Part shown: piece after piece, positions 53,306-63,053 of the stretch
Numbering within the stretch: position 1 is the stretch's first letter
How the letters are laid out: each line of letters opens with the position of its first letter
Assembly (NCBI GenBank): GCA_039962225.1
Contig: JAMPKV010000001.1
Coordinates: forward strand, 558,001 to 622,000
Reading direction: 5' to 3'
DNA length: 64,000 nt
Source: Microcoleus sp. AS-A8
Lineage (GTDB): Bacteria; Cyanobacteriota; Cyanobacteriia; Cyanobacteriales; Coleofasciculaceae
The notes under the pieces: generated by a model
Database searches by the model: none
What the model was told of the DNA's origin: nothing
Seen by the model: only the letters and a program-made list of their open reading frames with translations
Program-made: the position numbers and the translations under genes

Positions 53306-53902
53306 CTACAGTTGATTAGGATTTTCGCCCAAGTGCAGCATTTGATCGGCTGTAATGTGAATGCCGAACTCAGCACCCAGATGTGCACCCAGGGTTCCCT
53401 GCACAAACATCAGAGCAAAAACAAATAAACCAGCAGCGAGATAACTCCACTGCACCTGTCTTGCCATGTCTTTGCGCCAGCTATAGCGTTGAAAGCCCCG
53501 CCAAACGGTCATTCCCACAATCAAGGTCAAAATCAGCACCCCTCCTACACCGTGTAGAATCATCGTTTGCAGGGCATGAAGCCCCCAGGCGCTGGTGACA
53601 TCGGCAAGCGGTGCAGCCAAAGAAACTTCAAACAAACCCGCCATGACCGTAAAAAAGGTAATGATTGCGGATGCCAGCAGGTTATACCACCCGACATCAA
53701 ACAGCGATGAGCGGGTAACAGGAATCGCCAGAAACTTAAATGCCGCCTTGTCCAGGGGAAACAGCACCCCTACAATGTCAAAGGCGATCGCTACGATAAA
53801 TAAGCCTAGAGTTAGATGCACCAGGTTGGGATGGATGGGAATTTGGTAGGGCAACCCATTTACTCCCAAACTACCCCACTCTTTTAGCAGGTCTGGATTC
53901 AT
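53306..53902 (-). CDS. DUF2231 membrane protein upstream of ctaC (second)
   Basis: 198 aa, four or more predicted membrane helices: LVHLTLGLFIVAIAFDIVGV, WYNLLASAIITFFTVMAGLF, MILHGVGGVLILTLIVGMTV and WSYLAAGLFVFALMFVQGTL. His residues HPNLVHLT at the start of helix 1 and His near helix 3 (ALQTMILHG) could bind heme, as proposed for the DUF2231 group. The ATG at 53902 overlaps the preceding stop (ATGA), so the longer upstream reading (to 54076) is not used. Context suggests electron delivery to, or assembly of, the alternative oxidase. Confidence 0.8.
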   Translation of the reverse strand: MNPDLLKEWGSLGVNGLPYQIPIHPNLVHLTLGLFIVAIAFDIVGVLFPLDKAAFKFLAIPVTRSSLFDVGWYNLLASAIITFFTVMAGLFEVSLAAPLADVTSAWGLHALQTMILHGVGGVLILTLIVGMTVWRGFQRYSWRKDMARQVQWSYLAAGLFVFALMFVQGTLGAHLGAEFGIHITADQMLHLGENPNQL

Positions 53903-54396
53903 GACAAGCCCTCTCTGATTGCATCTACAACAGGAATCGTATGCAAGCCATAGACCCACACGAGTAAGCTGCCCAGGTAGGTCTGAACACAAACTAGCCC
54001 AACTAGGAGTACACTCGCGGCGAGGTAAGGAATGGGTAACTGTGGTCTTTCCTGCAACCGAATCACATAGCGCCATGCGGTGACGATTGCCAGAATTCCT
54101 GAGAGCGACCAGCCCAAAATGGTATGGACATTCAGGGTTGAAACCGATGCAGCATAAGGTTCTGCTAGACCGGCTTCAATCTGTCCAAAAATGATTGAAA
54201 TGAAGATCGAAACGGTTGCAAACGCGAGGTTCCACCAACTGACTTCATACAATTTAGAATTTTTTGTGAAATACCCCAGGAGATCGCAAAACACTGCAAA
54301 TAGCACCATCGCAATCACGAAATGCACCACGATTGGGTGAATGGTATCGGGATAAGGAAGGTTGTGCTCGTTGAGAGGCGGAAGATACTTAAACAC
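53899..54396 (-). CDS. DUF2231 membrane protein upstream of ctaC (first)
   Basis: 165 aa starting at GTG. Helices: IVVHFVIAMVLFAVFCDLLG (with the HPIVVHF His pair), WWNLAFATVSIFISIIFGQI, HTILGWSLSGILAIVTAWRY and LAASVLLVGLVCVQTYLGSL. Paralog of the following gene, sharing the HP-x-x-VH start and the W(Y/W)NL motif of helix 2. First gene of the five-gene oxidase operon. Not known biochemically. Confidence 0.8.
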   Translation of the reverse strand: MFKYLPPLNEHNLPYPDTIHPIVVHFVIAMVLFAVFCDLLGYFTKNSKLYEVSWWNLAFATVSIFISIIFGQIEAGLAEPYAASVSTLNVHTILGWSLSGILAIVTAWRYVIRLQERPQLPIPYLAASVLLVGLVCVQTYLGSLLVWVYGLHTIPVVDAIREGLS

Positions 54397-54702
54397 AGGT
54401 TTTCTACAAACATGCAGTGATAGTGAAATGAGGGTAGTACTGAGAAATTATCTGGGCAATTCAACTGCCTCAGGGGATATTTAATAAAGATCTAATAGAC
54501 ATAGAGCGATAACTCCTGAGTTTCAAGAGTCCCTGTTTGGAGGTTAGCCTCATTTTTTGTGTTACAAAATCAATCTAAAGACAGAGAAGCCTCCTCCTTC
54601 CTCTCCCCGCTAATGCGTTCATCCCGAACACAGGAAGCGCAAGGGTGGAAGGATTACACCGTTTGGTTTTCGGTCTGGTGACAAAGTAAAAGCTGAAAAA
54701 GC
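54397..54702. other. Divergent promoter region of oxidase operon and aminotransferase gene
   Basis: 306 bases with no gene. Presumably holds the promoter of the DUF2231-ctaCDE operon (minus) and of the aminotransferase gene (plus). No operator recognised by eye. Confidence 0.4.
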
Positions 54703-55869
54703 ATGTCTACCCTAACTTCTCGTATGCAGGCGGTGCAGTCGCCACTGATCCCGATTATTGGGGAACTGATTCACAACAACCCCGGAACCATTTCTCTAGG
54801 ACAGGGTGTTGTTTATTATGGCCCACCTCCAGAAGCGATCGCACGTTTACCGGAGTTCCTCGCCGATCCCGAAAATCATAAATACAAACTCATTCAAGGG
54901 ATTCCACCTTTAGTGTCTGCCATTGCCGCCAAACTGCAAACGGATAACGGCATCGAGGTGGATGAGCAAAACTCCATCGTTGTTACAGCCGGCAGCAATA
55001 TGGGGTTTATGAATGCCGTTCTCGCCATTACTTCCCCCGGTGACGAAATTATTCTCCAGACGCCTTATTATTTCAACCACGAAATGGCGATTGTGATGGC
55101 AAGTTGTCGCCCAGTAGTGGTAGCAACGGATGAAAATTACCAGCTACGTCCGGATGCGATCGCTCAAGCTATTACAGAACGAACACGAGCTGTTGTCACC
55201 ATTTCTCCTAATAATCCCACGGGTGCGGTGTATCCGGAAGCTGCATTGCGGGAAGTTAATGATATTTGTCGCGCTCGCGGAATTTACCACATCAGCGACG
55301 AAACCTACGAATACTTTACCTACAACGGGGTGAAACACACTTCGCCGGGAGCATTTCCCCACAGTCAGGAACATACCATTTCCCTCTACTCGCTATCCAA
55401 AGCCTATGGTTTTGCCAGTTGGCGCATCGGGTATATGGTGATTCCAGAACACTTACTCGTCCCAGTGAAAAAAATTCAGGATACGATTGTGATTTGCCCT
55501 CCAGTCATCTCCCAGTACGCGGCGTTAGGGGCGTTGCAGGTGGGGGCTAACTACTGTCGAGAGAAGATTGAGGCGATCGCATCTGTCCGACCATTAGCCT
55601 TAGACTCGTTGAAACGCTTAGAAGGTTTATGTACCATTTCCCCTGCGGATGGTGCGTTTTATTTCCTGCTGAAGGTTCACACTCAGTTAGGTGCTTTTGA
55701 GTTGGCACAACGACTCATCCAGGAACATCGCGTGGCAGTGATGCCCGGTACAACCTTTGGAATGAATGATGGGTGTTATCTGCGGATTGCCTATGGTGCC
55801 TTACAAAAAGAGACGGCGGTAGAAGGAATTGAGCGATTAGTTAGGGGAGTACAAAGCATTTTAGAGTGA
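54703..55869 (+). CDS. Class I/II pyridoxal-phosphate aminotransferase
   Basis: 388-aa fold-type I aminotransferase (aspartate aminotransferase superfamily). Signatures: SLGQGVVYYGPPPEA near the start, TAGSNMGFMNAVLAI for cofactor phosphate contact (about 93), SPNNPTGAVYPE (about 167), ISDETYEYFTY with the PLP-Asp (about 195) and LSKAYGFASWRIGYM with the Schiff-base Lys (about 231). An Arg for substrate carboxylate is in YLRIAYG near the C-terminus. Substrate specificity (aspartate, tyrosine or other) cannot be decided. Monocistronic and convergent with cheR. Confidence 0.9.
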   Translation: MSTLTSRMQAVQSPLIPIIGELIHNNPGTISLGQGVVYYGPPPEAIARLPEFLADPENHKYKLIQGIPPLVSAIAAKLQTDNGIEVDEQNSIVVTAGSNMGFMNAVLAITSPGDEIILQTPYYFNHEMAIVMASCRPVVVATDENYQLRPDAIAQAITERTRAVVTISPNNPTGAVYPEAALREVNDICRARGIYHISDETYEYFTYNGVKHTSPGAFPHSQEHTISLYSLSKAYGFASWRIGYMVIPEHLLVPVKKIQDTIVICPPVISQYAALGALQVGANYCREKIEAIASVRPLALDSLKRLEGLCTISPADGAFYFLLKVHTQLGAFELAQRLIQEHRVAVMPGTTFGMNDGCYLRIAYGALQKETAVEGIERLVRGVQSILE

Positions 55870-55894
55870 GTCATTGTACGTAAGGCCTAATTTT

Positions 55895-57007
55895 TTAGGG
55901 GGATTCCTGATTAATGACTTGTAAGCCTTGTTCAAGTTGGGAAATAAGCTGAGCTGCGGTTAGATTACCCAATTTAGGAATTTGAGTTTCAGGCGGTAAT
56001 TGTTTAAGAAGATTAAGCGCGGTCTGCTGCATTTTAATATTATTTTTCTCTAAAGCGATTTCGAGCGTTTCATTGTCCAATTCTCTCAAGGATTGTTCTG
56101 CAAAAATATAATTTTTTTCATGGGCAAGAGATACTCTATGGGTATCAATTAAACTATCAGTTAGTTTTTGATACACGACTGATTCTGGAAATACCTTTGT
56201 CTGAAACTGACTTAAATTCTGTCCGTAGAGTTCAGCATGGCCTGTAATCAGATATCCTAATGGCTGGAGAGCATTGTAGAATTTTTGTAAAACTTGGGCT
56301 ATAGCTGAAGGTTCAAAATAGATGAAAACATTACGGCAAAGAATTAAATCAAGGTCTTGTAGCTCAGAATTAGAGTGAGGAAATAATTCTTGGACTAAAT
56401 TGAAGTTTTGAAACTTGACCATCTGCTTAATTGAGGCGTTGAGCTGATATTGATGGTTAATGAGTTGAAAATGCTGCTGCACGATTTCCCCATCAACGCG
56501 TCTAAATGACCAAGGTCGATAAACGCCGAGTTTCGCTTTTTGTAAGACTTCTTGATTAATATCTATTCCTAGAATCATGATATTCCATTCTTCGAGATTG
56601 GGAAGAAGCTCTTTGAGAAGAATAGCCAGAGAATAAGGTTCTTCTCCAGATGAGCATCCTGCACTACAAATACGAATGATTTTTTGATTTTGTTTGCGTT
56701 GAATTAATTCTGGCAAAATATGATTTCGCAGTAGAAAAAACTGGTCTTTATCTCTAAAGAAATAGGTTTCAATATTAGTTAATAAACTCACTAATTCTTT
56801 CCATTCTTGCTGATTTTCAGAAATTGATGAATTTAACAATTGATAGTAATTTTGAGGAATATCTAATTTAAGAGCCTTCATTCTTAAAACAATTTTCTCG
56901 CTTAAGGCGACTTTGTCTCGCTCTCTAATTTCCAGGCCCGTATGTTTGGCGATCAAGCGGATAAAAGCTTCTATTAACCCTTTGCTTAAAGACGGTGAAT
57001 TTAACAC
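55895..57007 (-). CDS. cheR: CheR-type protein-glutamate methyltransferase
   Basis: 370 aa. Helical N-terminal CheR domain (AKHTGLEIRERDKVALSEKI), then a SAM-dependent methyltransferase domain with RICSAGCSSGEEPYSLAIL (motif I, about 112-130), LGIDINQEVLQKA, and LDLILCRNVFIYFE. It adds methyl groups to receptor glutamates. The C-terminal ~90 residues beyond the usual end (after about 280) are helical and without recognised domain. Last gene of the MCP-CheA-CheB-CheR run, 120 bases after cheB. Confidence 0.9.
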   Translation of the reverse strand: MLNSPSLSKGLIEAFIRLIAKHTGLEIRERDKVALSEKIVLRMKALKLDIPQNYYQLLNSSISENQQEWKELVSLLTNIETYFFRDKDQFFLLRNHILPELIQRKQNQKIIRICSAGCSSGEEPYSLAILLKELLPNLEEWNIMILGIDINQEVLQKAKLGVYRPWSFRRVDGEIVQQHFQLINHQYQLNASIKQMVKFQNFNLVQELFPHSNSELQDLDLILCRNVFIYFEPSAIAQVLQKFYNALQPLGYLITGHAELYGQNLSQFQTKVFPESVVYQKLTDSLIDTHRVSLAHEKNYIFAEQSLRELDNETLEIALEKNNIKMQQTALNLLKQLPPETQIPKLGNLTAAQLISQLEQGLQVINQESP

Positions 57008-57126
57008 TTTAATTTTCCAATAATCCTTAATTGAAACAGTTGCTTAATCTCTTGTAATTTATAAGCGTGAAGGGTATCTAATTTATAAGATAATCCATCC
57101 GTTTAACTAGTTCTAAAACTTACCGA

Positions 57127-58185
57127 CTACTTCGCAGATAAAAGCGACTGTTTATGCAGAAAATCCAGCAATTTGGGCGCGATCGCATGAATCGGTAAAA
57201 CGAGTTGAGCAGCTCCCAAATTGATCGCTTCTTTCGGCATACCAAAAATTACAGAAGTGGCTTCATCTTGGGCAATCGTTAAACCTCCCGCTTGGGCGAT
57301 GCAATGCATTCCTTCTGCCCCATCTTTACCCATACCCGTCAATAATATTCCCACTGTTGCCCTGCCATAGAACTTGGCTACAGATTTAAAAGTAACCGTT
57401 ATAGAAGGGCAATGTCCGTCCAATGGCGGTGAATTAGAACAGATAAAGCGACCCTGTTTATCTAATTCTAAATGCTGATGTTCTGGGGGAAAGTAAATCG
57501 TTCCTGGTTTGGGTATATTTCCCGGTTTAGCAATTTGAATGGGCAACCGACAACTGCTGGCTAGCCAATCCAGGAATCCCTGCAAAAAACCTACACAAAT
57601 ATGTTGAACGCAAATCACTGGTACGGGAAAATTTGAGGGGAGTTGAGCGAATAGTTCGTTGATGGCTTGGGGGCCACCTGTAGAGGCACCAATGACTACA
57701 ATTTTTGGTTTTACATAAGACTTAGAAGAAAAATTATCTAAGCATTTAACTGGAGAGGGGGACTTGCGTTTTTTCTTAAATACTTTTACTCCCGATAAAA
57801 TTTGAATCTTATTGATTAATTCTTGATTGAGTAATTGATTCTCTGTTGACAGTCCAGCGGCTGGCTTAGGGAAAATATCCAATGCTCCTGCTTCTAAAAG
57901 CTGAAAAACCTGAAGAGCATCCTCTTCCTGCACCCAGGAACTAATTACTAAAATCGGTCGAGGATAGAGTGCCATAACTTCAGATGTAAACTCTAAACCA
58001 TCCATTTGGGGCATATGCAGATCTGTGCAAATGACATCTGGATGAACTTGGGGAATCAGTTGCAAAGCTTCTACTCCAGTACGAGCTTCTCCTACTACTT
58101 CAATCTGCGGTGATGAATTGAGAATTTTTCTTAAAATGACTAGAGTAACGGGTGAATCTTCTACTAACAAAACTCGTATAGACAT
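57127..58185 (-). CDS. cheB: Chemotaxis protein-glutamate methylesterase CheB
   Basis: 352 aa: receiver domain (LLVEDSPVTLV; phospho-acceptor Asp55 in CTDLHMPQMDG), linker, and methylesterase domain with the catalytic triad segments GASTGGPQAI (Ser), CVQHICVGF (His) and LLTGMGKDGAEG (Asp). Removes methyl or deamidates receptor glutamates when phosphorylated by CheA. The ATG at 58185 is preferred over one at 58206 that adds seven residues. Forty bases downstream of the CheA gene, so co-transcribed. Confidence 0.92.
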   Translation of the reverse strand: MSIRVLLVEDSPVTLVILRKILNSSPQIEVVGEARTGVEALQLIPQVHPDVICTDLHMPQMDGLEFTSEVMALYPRPILVISSWVQEEDALQVFQLLEAGALDIFPKPAAGLSTENQLLNQELINKIQILSGVKVFKKKRKSPSPVKCLDNFSSKSYVKPKIVVIGASTGGPQAINELFAQLPSNFPVPVICVQHICVGFLQGFLDWLASSCRLPIQIAKPGNIPKPGTIYFPPEHQHLELDKQGRFICSNSPPLDGHCPSITVTFKSVAKFYGRATVGILLTGMGKDGAEGMHCIAQAGGLTIAQDEATSVIFGMPKEAINLGAAQLVLPIHAIAPKLLDFLHKQSLLSAK

Positions 58186-58224
58186 TGGCAGTATTTTATA
58201 CTTCATAGAAATTACAAATAAATT

Positions 58225-61200
58225 TTAAACAAATTTTTCTAACGTTTCTAAAAGAAAATTTTGATTAAACTTACCTTTGATCACGTAAGCATTAGCCCCG
58301 GCCTCAGCTCCCCTGATTTTATCTTCATCTGAATTCAGTGTGGTGACCAAAATAATGGGTAAATCTTTATATTCGCGATTCTGTCGAATTTTGGCAGTGA
58401 GCGAAAGTCCATCTAGATTAGGCATTTCCACATCAGAGATTACTGCATCAAAATTACGTTTTTTGAGTTGGCGATAACCATCTAATCCATCAACAGCTAT
58501 CACCACTTCATAACCCGCTTTTTCTAAGAGCCGTTGTTCTTGAGTCCGAACATAAATGGAGTCTTCTACCAGGAGAATGGTGGGCTTTTTTAGGGTAGTT
58601 GTCTTCGGTTTAATTAAACTAGGAGTTCCAGTCTGTTTTTGCAATGATTGAAGTAAATCTGGGGGATTTAGAATCATGCAAACTTCCCCCGAAGGAAGAA
58701 TTGTTGCGCCCATGATGTTACGCACTCGCTTTAATAATTGGCTCTGAGGTTTGATGAATACCTCTTGTGTATCTAATAGGCGATCAACAAAAAATCCAGC
58801 TTGTTCTTTGCCAACCTTGAGTAGGATACAAGTCCGCAAATCGTTTGTTTGTGGTTCAACCTTTGCTCTGGGAATATAACCAGGAGAGTTAGAAATTTGG
58901 AGCAAATCGCTTAAATCAGCAACTGGAAGTATTTGATTATTCCAGGTAATCGCCTCTCGACCTTCAATCGTAGCAATCTCATCTTGGGAAACCAATAAAC
59001 TTCCCGGCACATACTCCATCGGTAGAGCATGGATAATTCCTTTTACCTTGAACAGCAATGTATTAAGGGTTGCCAGAGACTTGCCTAACTGAAGGCGAAA
59101 TGTGCATCCTTGACCGGGGTTTGATTCAATTTCAATGTTACCTTTGAGCCGCTCGACATTAGTGCGGACTACATCTAATCCAATGCCTCTACCAGAAATT
59201 TCTGTAATAAAACTTCGGGTTGAAAAGCCAGGAGCAAAGATTAGAGAGTAGACTTGGCTGGACGTCATGCTTTCCAATTCTTGTAGGAGATAAAGCTTGC
59301 GTTTAACGGCAGTTTGTTTAATCTTTTCGATATCTAATCCGCGTCCATCATCGGCTATTTCAATGACGATATGGTGAGTACTTTGGTAACCTCTCAACCA
59401 AATCGTAGCGACGGAAGGTTTACCCAATTTTTCGCGTTCGGCGGGAGTCTCGATGCCATGGTCGATCGCATTACGGATCAGGTGCATCAAGGAGTCTTTC
59501 ATTTCTTCGAGAATGCGTTTGTCGGCTGTTGTTTCGCCTCCTTCAATAATTAATTCCACTTCTTTGGCTTGCTGTTTTGCTAAATCCCGCACGGTACGGG
59601 TAAAAAACTGAAACAGGGTGGATAGAGGCAGCAGCCGTAAATTACTAATTTTTTCTCTTAAGTCCTCAGCAATTAAGTTGAGTTTGCTGCTATTTTCCTG
59701 AGCTAATAGGCTCAATCTGTCGATCGCTTTTTGTATACTCTCTTGATAAGGATTAGTCCCCAAAGATGAAGGTTGACGATGTTGCTTTTTATTAAAGGCT
59801 TTCCACTTATTCCACTGACGTTCTAATTCCTCAATTTCAGCGGTAGCGTGAGCAATTTGGATTTTGGTGACGGTTAATTCCTCCGCTTGTATCATTAAGG
59901 CATCGAGTTCGCGAGTGGGAACGCGAATGGTGTCGATGCGATAGGGTTCATTCACTCCTATAGCGGGAGTGGGTATATCTTGAGTTGCAATCCCTGGAAT
60001 GGTAGAAAGGGTTTCTGCAGGAATAGGTAGGGACTCCGGAAGGGGTAATGCCGGAACAACTTCCATCAACTGTTTTAATACTCCAGGAGTATCAACATTA
60101 CTGTGTTGACCTGTCACGGCTTCATGTACCAAAAAAGCGATCGCATCCAATCCTTGATACAGCCGATCACTGACTTCTGGAGTTAAGATTATTTGCTGGT
60201 GTTTGATGCCTAAAAAAACGTCTTCGACAGCATGAGTCAGGGTTTCTACCGATTCCAAGTCTGCACTTCTCGAATCACCTTTAAGACTATGCGCTTCCCG
60301 CAGCAATTCTTCTAAAGTCGTTTCATCATTCGGATATTTTTCTAAATGCAGCAACCCAGCTTCGAGTTTCTGCAAACGTTCTTCACTTGTGGTTCTATAA
60401 ATGTCTCGAAAATCTTCATCTTCGATAAAGGTGGAATAAATTTGGAGAACGTCACCCTTGAATTCCGCTTTTAAAGGGGATGTAATCAATGGCTCGGTGT
60501 GGTCATCAATCGTGGGTTGAAAGCGAAAATCTTCCTGATCGTCTTTATCCTCTTCATCGCTGACAACAGCATCCGGTTGTAGTTGTTGTAACTCCAAAAG
60601 CCCTTCCATCAAGTCATCAAAAACTTCAGTGACATCAACTCCACTAGGTTGACCGGTAACGGCTTCTTGTACCAAACAATGAATAGCGGCTAATCCTTGT
60701 TCCAGGCAATCGCTCAATTGTTGGGTTAAAACAATCTGTTGTTGTTTGAGGTTTAAGAGAATCTCTTCCACAGAACGAGCGAGGATTTCTACCGTTTCTA
60801 CCCCAGCACTTTTCGAGTCTCCGGTAAGGCTATGGGCTTCCCGTTGTAATTTTTCTAAAGTCGTTTCATCCTCCGGATACAATGTTAAGCACCGTAACCC
60901 AGCTTCCAGGTTCTGCAAGCGCTCTAGGCTGGTAATCTGGTACAACTCCCGGAGTGTTTCGTCTTCTATCAGGGTGGGTAAAGATTGAGCGGTTTCGTTG
61001 TTAATGTATGCGATCGCACTAAACGCACCATCCCCAGGAGCGATCGCAAAAGGTACAGCCGCTTGATGCAAAGCAAGCTCCACTTTTTGCTCTACTTGGG
61101 TGTCTAAAGAATCATCTGGCGGTGGTTGTTGTGACTCCGAAATAACGGCACTTAATCGTTCAATTACTCCATCTATATCCACGCCACTCGATTGCTCAGT

Positions 61201-61518
61201 TACGGCTTCCTGTACCAAAACATTAATTGCCGCTAATCCTTGAGCGAGGCGAGCGTTCAATGGTGGAGTGAAAACAATTTGTTGACGGATGAGGTGTCCA
61301 AATATTTTTTCCACCCAATAAGCAAGAGTTTCGACAGCTTCTACCCCGACGCCTCTAGAATCTCCTCGCAGACTATGAGCTTCTCGCCGCAATTCTTTTA
61401 AGGTCGTTTCATCATCCGGGTATTTTTGTAAGTGTTGCAATCCAGCTTTTAATTGCTGTAAACGTTCTTCACTCGAAATCTGATACAGATTCCGGAGTTC
61501 TTCGTCTTCTATCATCAC
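58225..61518 (-). CDS. cheA: Hybrid CheA kinase with three Hpt domains, CheW and receiver domains
   Basis: 1097-aa chemosensory kinase. Three tandem Hpt domains share a common scheme (IEDExLRxLYQITS-type start) with phospho-acceptors His48 (EAHSLRGDS), His229 (EAHSLTGDS) and His410 (EAHSLKGDS); in the second, Thr replaces the usual Lys/Arg two after Leu. A dimerisation region follows (about 540-650), then a GHKL ATPase (LIRNAIDHGIETPAER; EIADDGRGLDIEK; ISGRGIGLDVVRTNVE), a CheW-like domain (about 840-950) and a C-terminal receiver (LLVEDSIYVRT; Asp in VISDVEMPNLDG). Typical of cyanobacterial PilL/HmpE-type systems controlling pili or biofilm, but with an unusual number of Hpt units and no CheY or CheW gene beside it. 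Confidence 0.93.
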   Translation of the reverse strand: MMIEDEELRNLYQISSEERLQQLKAGLQHLQKYPDDETTLKELRREAHSLRGDSRGVGVEAVETLAYWVEKIFGHLIRQQIVFTPPLNARLAQGLAAINVLVQEAVTEQSSGVDIDGVIERLSAVISESQQPPPDDSLDTQVEQKVELALHQAAVPFAIAPGDGAFSAIAYINNETAQSLPTLIEDETLRELYQITSLERLQNLEAGLRCLTLYPEDETTLEKLQREAHSLTGDSKSAGVETVEILARSVEEILLNLKQQQIVLTQQLSDCLEQGLAAIHCLVQEAVTGQPSGVDVTEVFDDLMEGLLELQQLQPDAVVSDEEDKDDQEDFRFQPTIDDHTEPLITSPLKAEFKGDVLQIYSTFIEDEDFRDIYRTTSEERLQKLEAGLLHLEKYPNDETTLEELLREAHSLKGDSRSADLESVETLTHAVEDVFLGIKHQQIILTPEVSDRLYQGLDAIAFLVHEAVTGQHSNVDTPGVLKQLMEVVPALPLPESLPIPAETLSTIPGIATQDIPTPAIGVNEPYRIDTIRVPTRELDALMIQAEELTVTKIQIAHATAEIEELERQWNKWKAFNKKQHRQPSSLGTNPYQESIQKAIDRLSLLAQENSSKLNLIAEDLREKISNLRLLPLSTLFQFFTRTVRDLAKQQAKEVELIIEGGETTADKRILEEMKDSLMHLIRNAIDHGIETPAEREKLGKPSVATIWLRGYQSTHHIVIEIADDGRGLDIEKIKQTAVKRKLYLLQELESMTSSQVYSLIFAPGFSTRSFITEISGRGIGLDVVRTNVERLKGNIEIESNPGQGCTFRLQLGKSLATLNTLLFKVKGIIHALPMEYVPGSLLVSQDEIATIEGREAITWNNQILPVADLSDLLQISNSPGYIPRAKVEPQTNDLRTCILLKVGKEQAGFFVDRLLDTQEVFIKPQSQLLKRVRNIMGATILPSGEVCMILNPPDLLQSLQKQTGTPSLIKPKTTTLKKPTILLVEDSIYVRTQEQRLLEKAGYEVVIAVDGLDGYRQLKKRNFDAVISDVEMPNLDGLSLTAKIRQNREYKDLPIILVTTLNSDEDKIRGAEAGANAYVIKGKFNQNFLLETLEKFV

Positions 61519-61667
61519 GAGCAGTCCTGATTCAGACTAATTTGTAATTCCCCGGCATAGCATTTCCTATTCTGCATCCCCTCGGCTACATCACTCTATC
61601 TTCTTGCTTCCCCTTGCTAAGGGATCACTGAGCTGATGCTCATTGGACGAGGTGAGCTTTTGACTTT

Positions 61668-63053
61668 TTAAACGATCCGTTTAAGAACCAAAGCCGCTTC
61701 ATTCAGTTGCGCGGTACCTGATTTGGTTTGACTAATGCCAGTTGCGGTTTCTTTCGCCCCCTTGTTAATTGTCTCCATCGCTTCGACAATTTGTTGCATG
61801 GCATCGACTTGTTGCTTGAGATTGAGGGAGATTTGTTGATTGTTCAAAACCACTTTATTGACAGCATCTGCCACCCCAGTGAAGGCTTGATTGGTTTTGC
61901 GAGCACTTTGTACTCCCGTCGCTACTGTCTTCGTACCTTCATCGGTAACCATCACGGTTGAATTAATGGCGCTCTGAATTTCTGACACCAAGTCGCTAAT
62001 TTTTTCAGCGGATTTTTCACTTTGGTCGGCTAATTTACGAATCTCATTAGCAACGACGGAAAAACCTTTACCATGCTCTCCAGCACGAACGGCTTCCACA
62101 GATGAATTGAAAGCCAACATGTTCGTTTTGTTGGCTAAGTCCGAAACGAGTTGAGAAATACTGCCAATTTGATCGGCTTGTTCGCTCAAATACACAATTT
62201 GTTCGGCGATCGCTCCTACTTTATTTTCTAAAATAAACATCCCTTCCAAGGTTTCCTCCACGGCTTGGGTACCTCCCTGTGCGAGTCCCAGCGCTTGTTG
62301 TGCAGCGGTAACAGCCGCTTTGGCTTGCTCTGCCGCCTGTCGGCAAGAGGCTTCTAGTTCATCCATCGTAGTCGTGGTTTCATTCACTGAAGCCGCCTGC
62401 TGACTCGCAATGCGTTCTTGTTCGTCGATGGTGGCAGAAATCTGACTTGAAGAACTAGCCAGGGTATTGATCGTCCTCGTCAGCCTCGATTTAATATATT
62501 GAGAAATATTCCAAATGACTATTAGAATACCGAGGTTGGCAATAAACAAAATAATAGCCAAATTTTTGGAAAGTTGGACATTATGTTTGGCAAATGATTC
62601 GGCTGATGATACGGCGGCATTTGTTAAATTCCAGTAATCTTCACTTTCTTTGAGGAGACGTTCTTTTTCTGAGGGTTTAGGATTATTTTTATAGCTTGTT
62701 AAGGTTGTTTTAACGTTAGCCCAAGATTGTTCAATTTGCGACATTTTGGTCTGAAAATCTGGGTTTTCAACTTTAAATAAATTAAGTTCTTTATCTCCTT
62801 TTATAAGTCCTTGAATGATGTCGTCTAACTTAGAGACTACGCTATCTGTATTTTGTTCTAAGAGAGTTAACTTAATTAAGCGTTGACTATTTCCGCGCAC
62901 GATACCCGCATAATTCACGATTCGACCGTCAATCGTCATACTGTCGATCTGACGATAAATAGTCACCAGATTAAACAGAGCGAATAAAAGCAGGACTAAG
63001 ACTGTAATTCGGAGTTGATTGATGATTCTAAATTGATTGATAACTTTATTCAT
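61668..63053 (-). CDS. Methyl-accepting chemotaxis protein
   Basis: 461 aa from the ATG at 63053, which has GGGAG upstream; the in-frame extension to 63272 looks non-coding. Membrane helix 1 (ITVLVLLLFALFNLVTIY), a ~150-residue periplasmic four-helix-type ligand domain with the NYAGIVRGNSQRLIKL segment, helix 2 (LAIILFIANLGILIVIW), a short HAMP-like linker, then the cytoplasmic coiled coil with the conserved hairpin NKTNMLAFNSSVEAVRAGEH. The ALNAAIEAAR consensus is changed to AFNSSVEAVR. First gene of the chemosensory operon, 150 bases upstream of cheA. Signal unknown. Confidence 0.9.
   Translation of the reverse strand: MNKVINQFRIINQLRITVLVLLLFALFNLVTIYRQIDSMTIDGRIVNYAGIVRGNSQRLIKLTLLEQNTDSVVSKLDDIIQGLIKGDKELNLFKVENPDFQTKMSQIEQSWANVKTTLTSYKNNPKPSEKERLLKESEDYWNLTNAAVSSAESFAKHNVQLSKNLAIILFIANLGILIVIWNISQYIKSRLTRTINTLASSSSQISATIDEQERIASQQAASVNETTTTMDELEASCRQAAEQAKAAVTAAQQALGLAQGGTQAVEETLEGMFILENKVGAIAEQIVYLSEQADQIGSISQLVSDLANKTNMLAFNSSVEAVRAGEHGKGFSVVANEIRKLADQSEKSAEKISDLVSEIQSAINSTVMVTDEGTKTVATGVQSARKTNQAFTGVADAVNKVVLNNQQISLNLKQQVDAMQQIVEAMETINKGAKETATGISQTKSGTAQLNEAALVLKRIV

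Noticed and set aside
53903-54076. N-terminal extension of the second DUF2231 gene
   Set aside because: It overlaps the first DUF2231 gene in another frame. The ATG at 53902 overlaps the upstream stop and gives a normal start.
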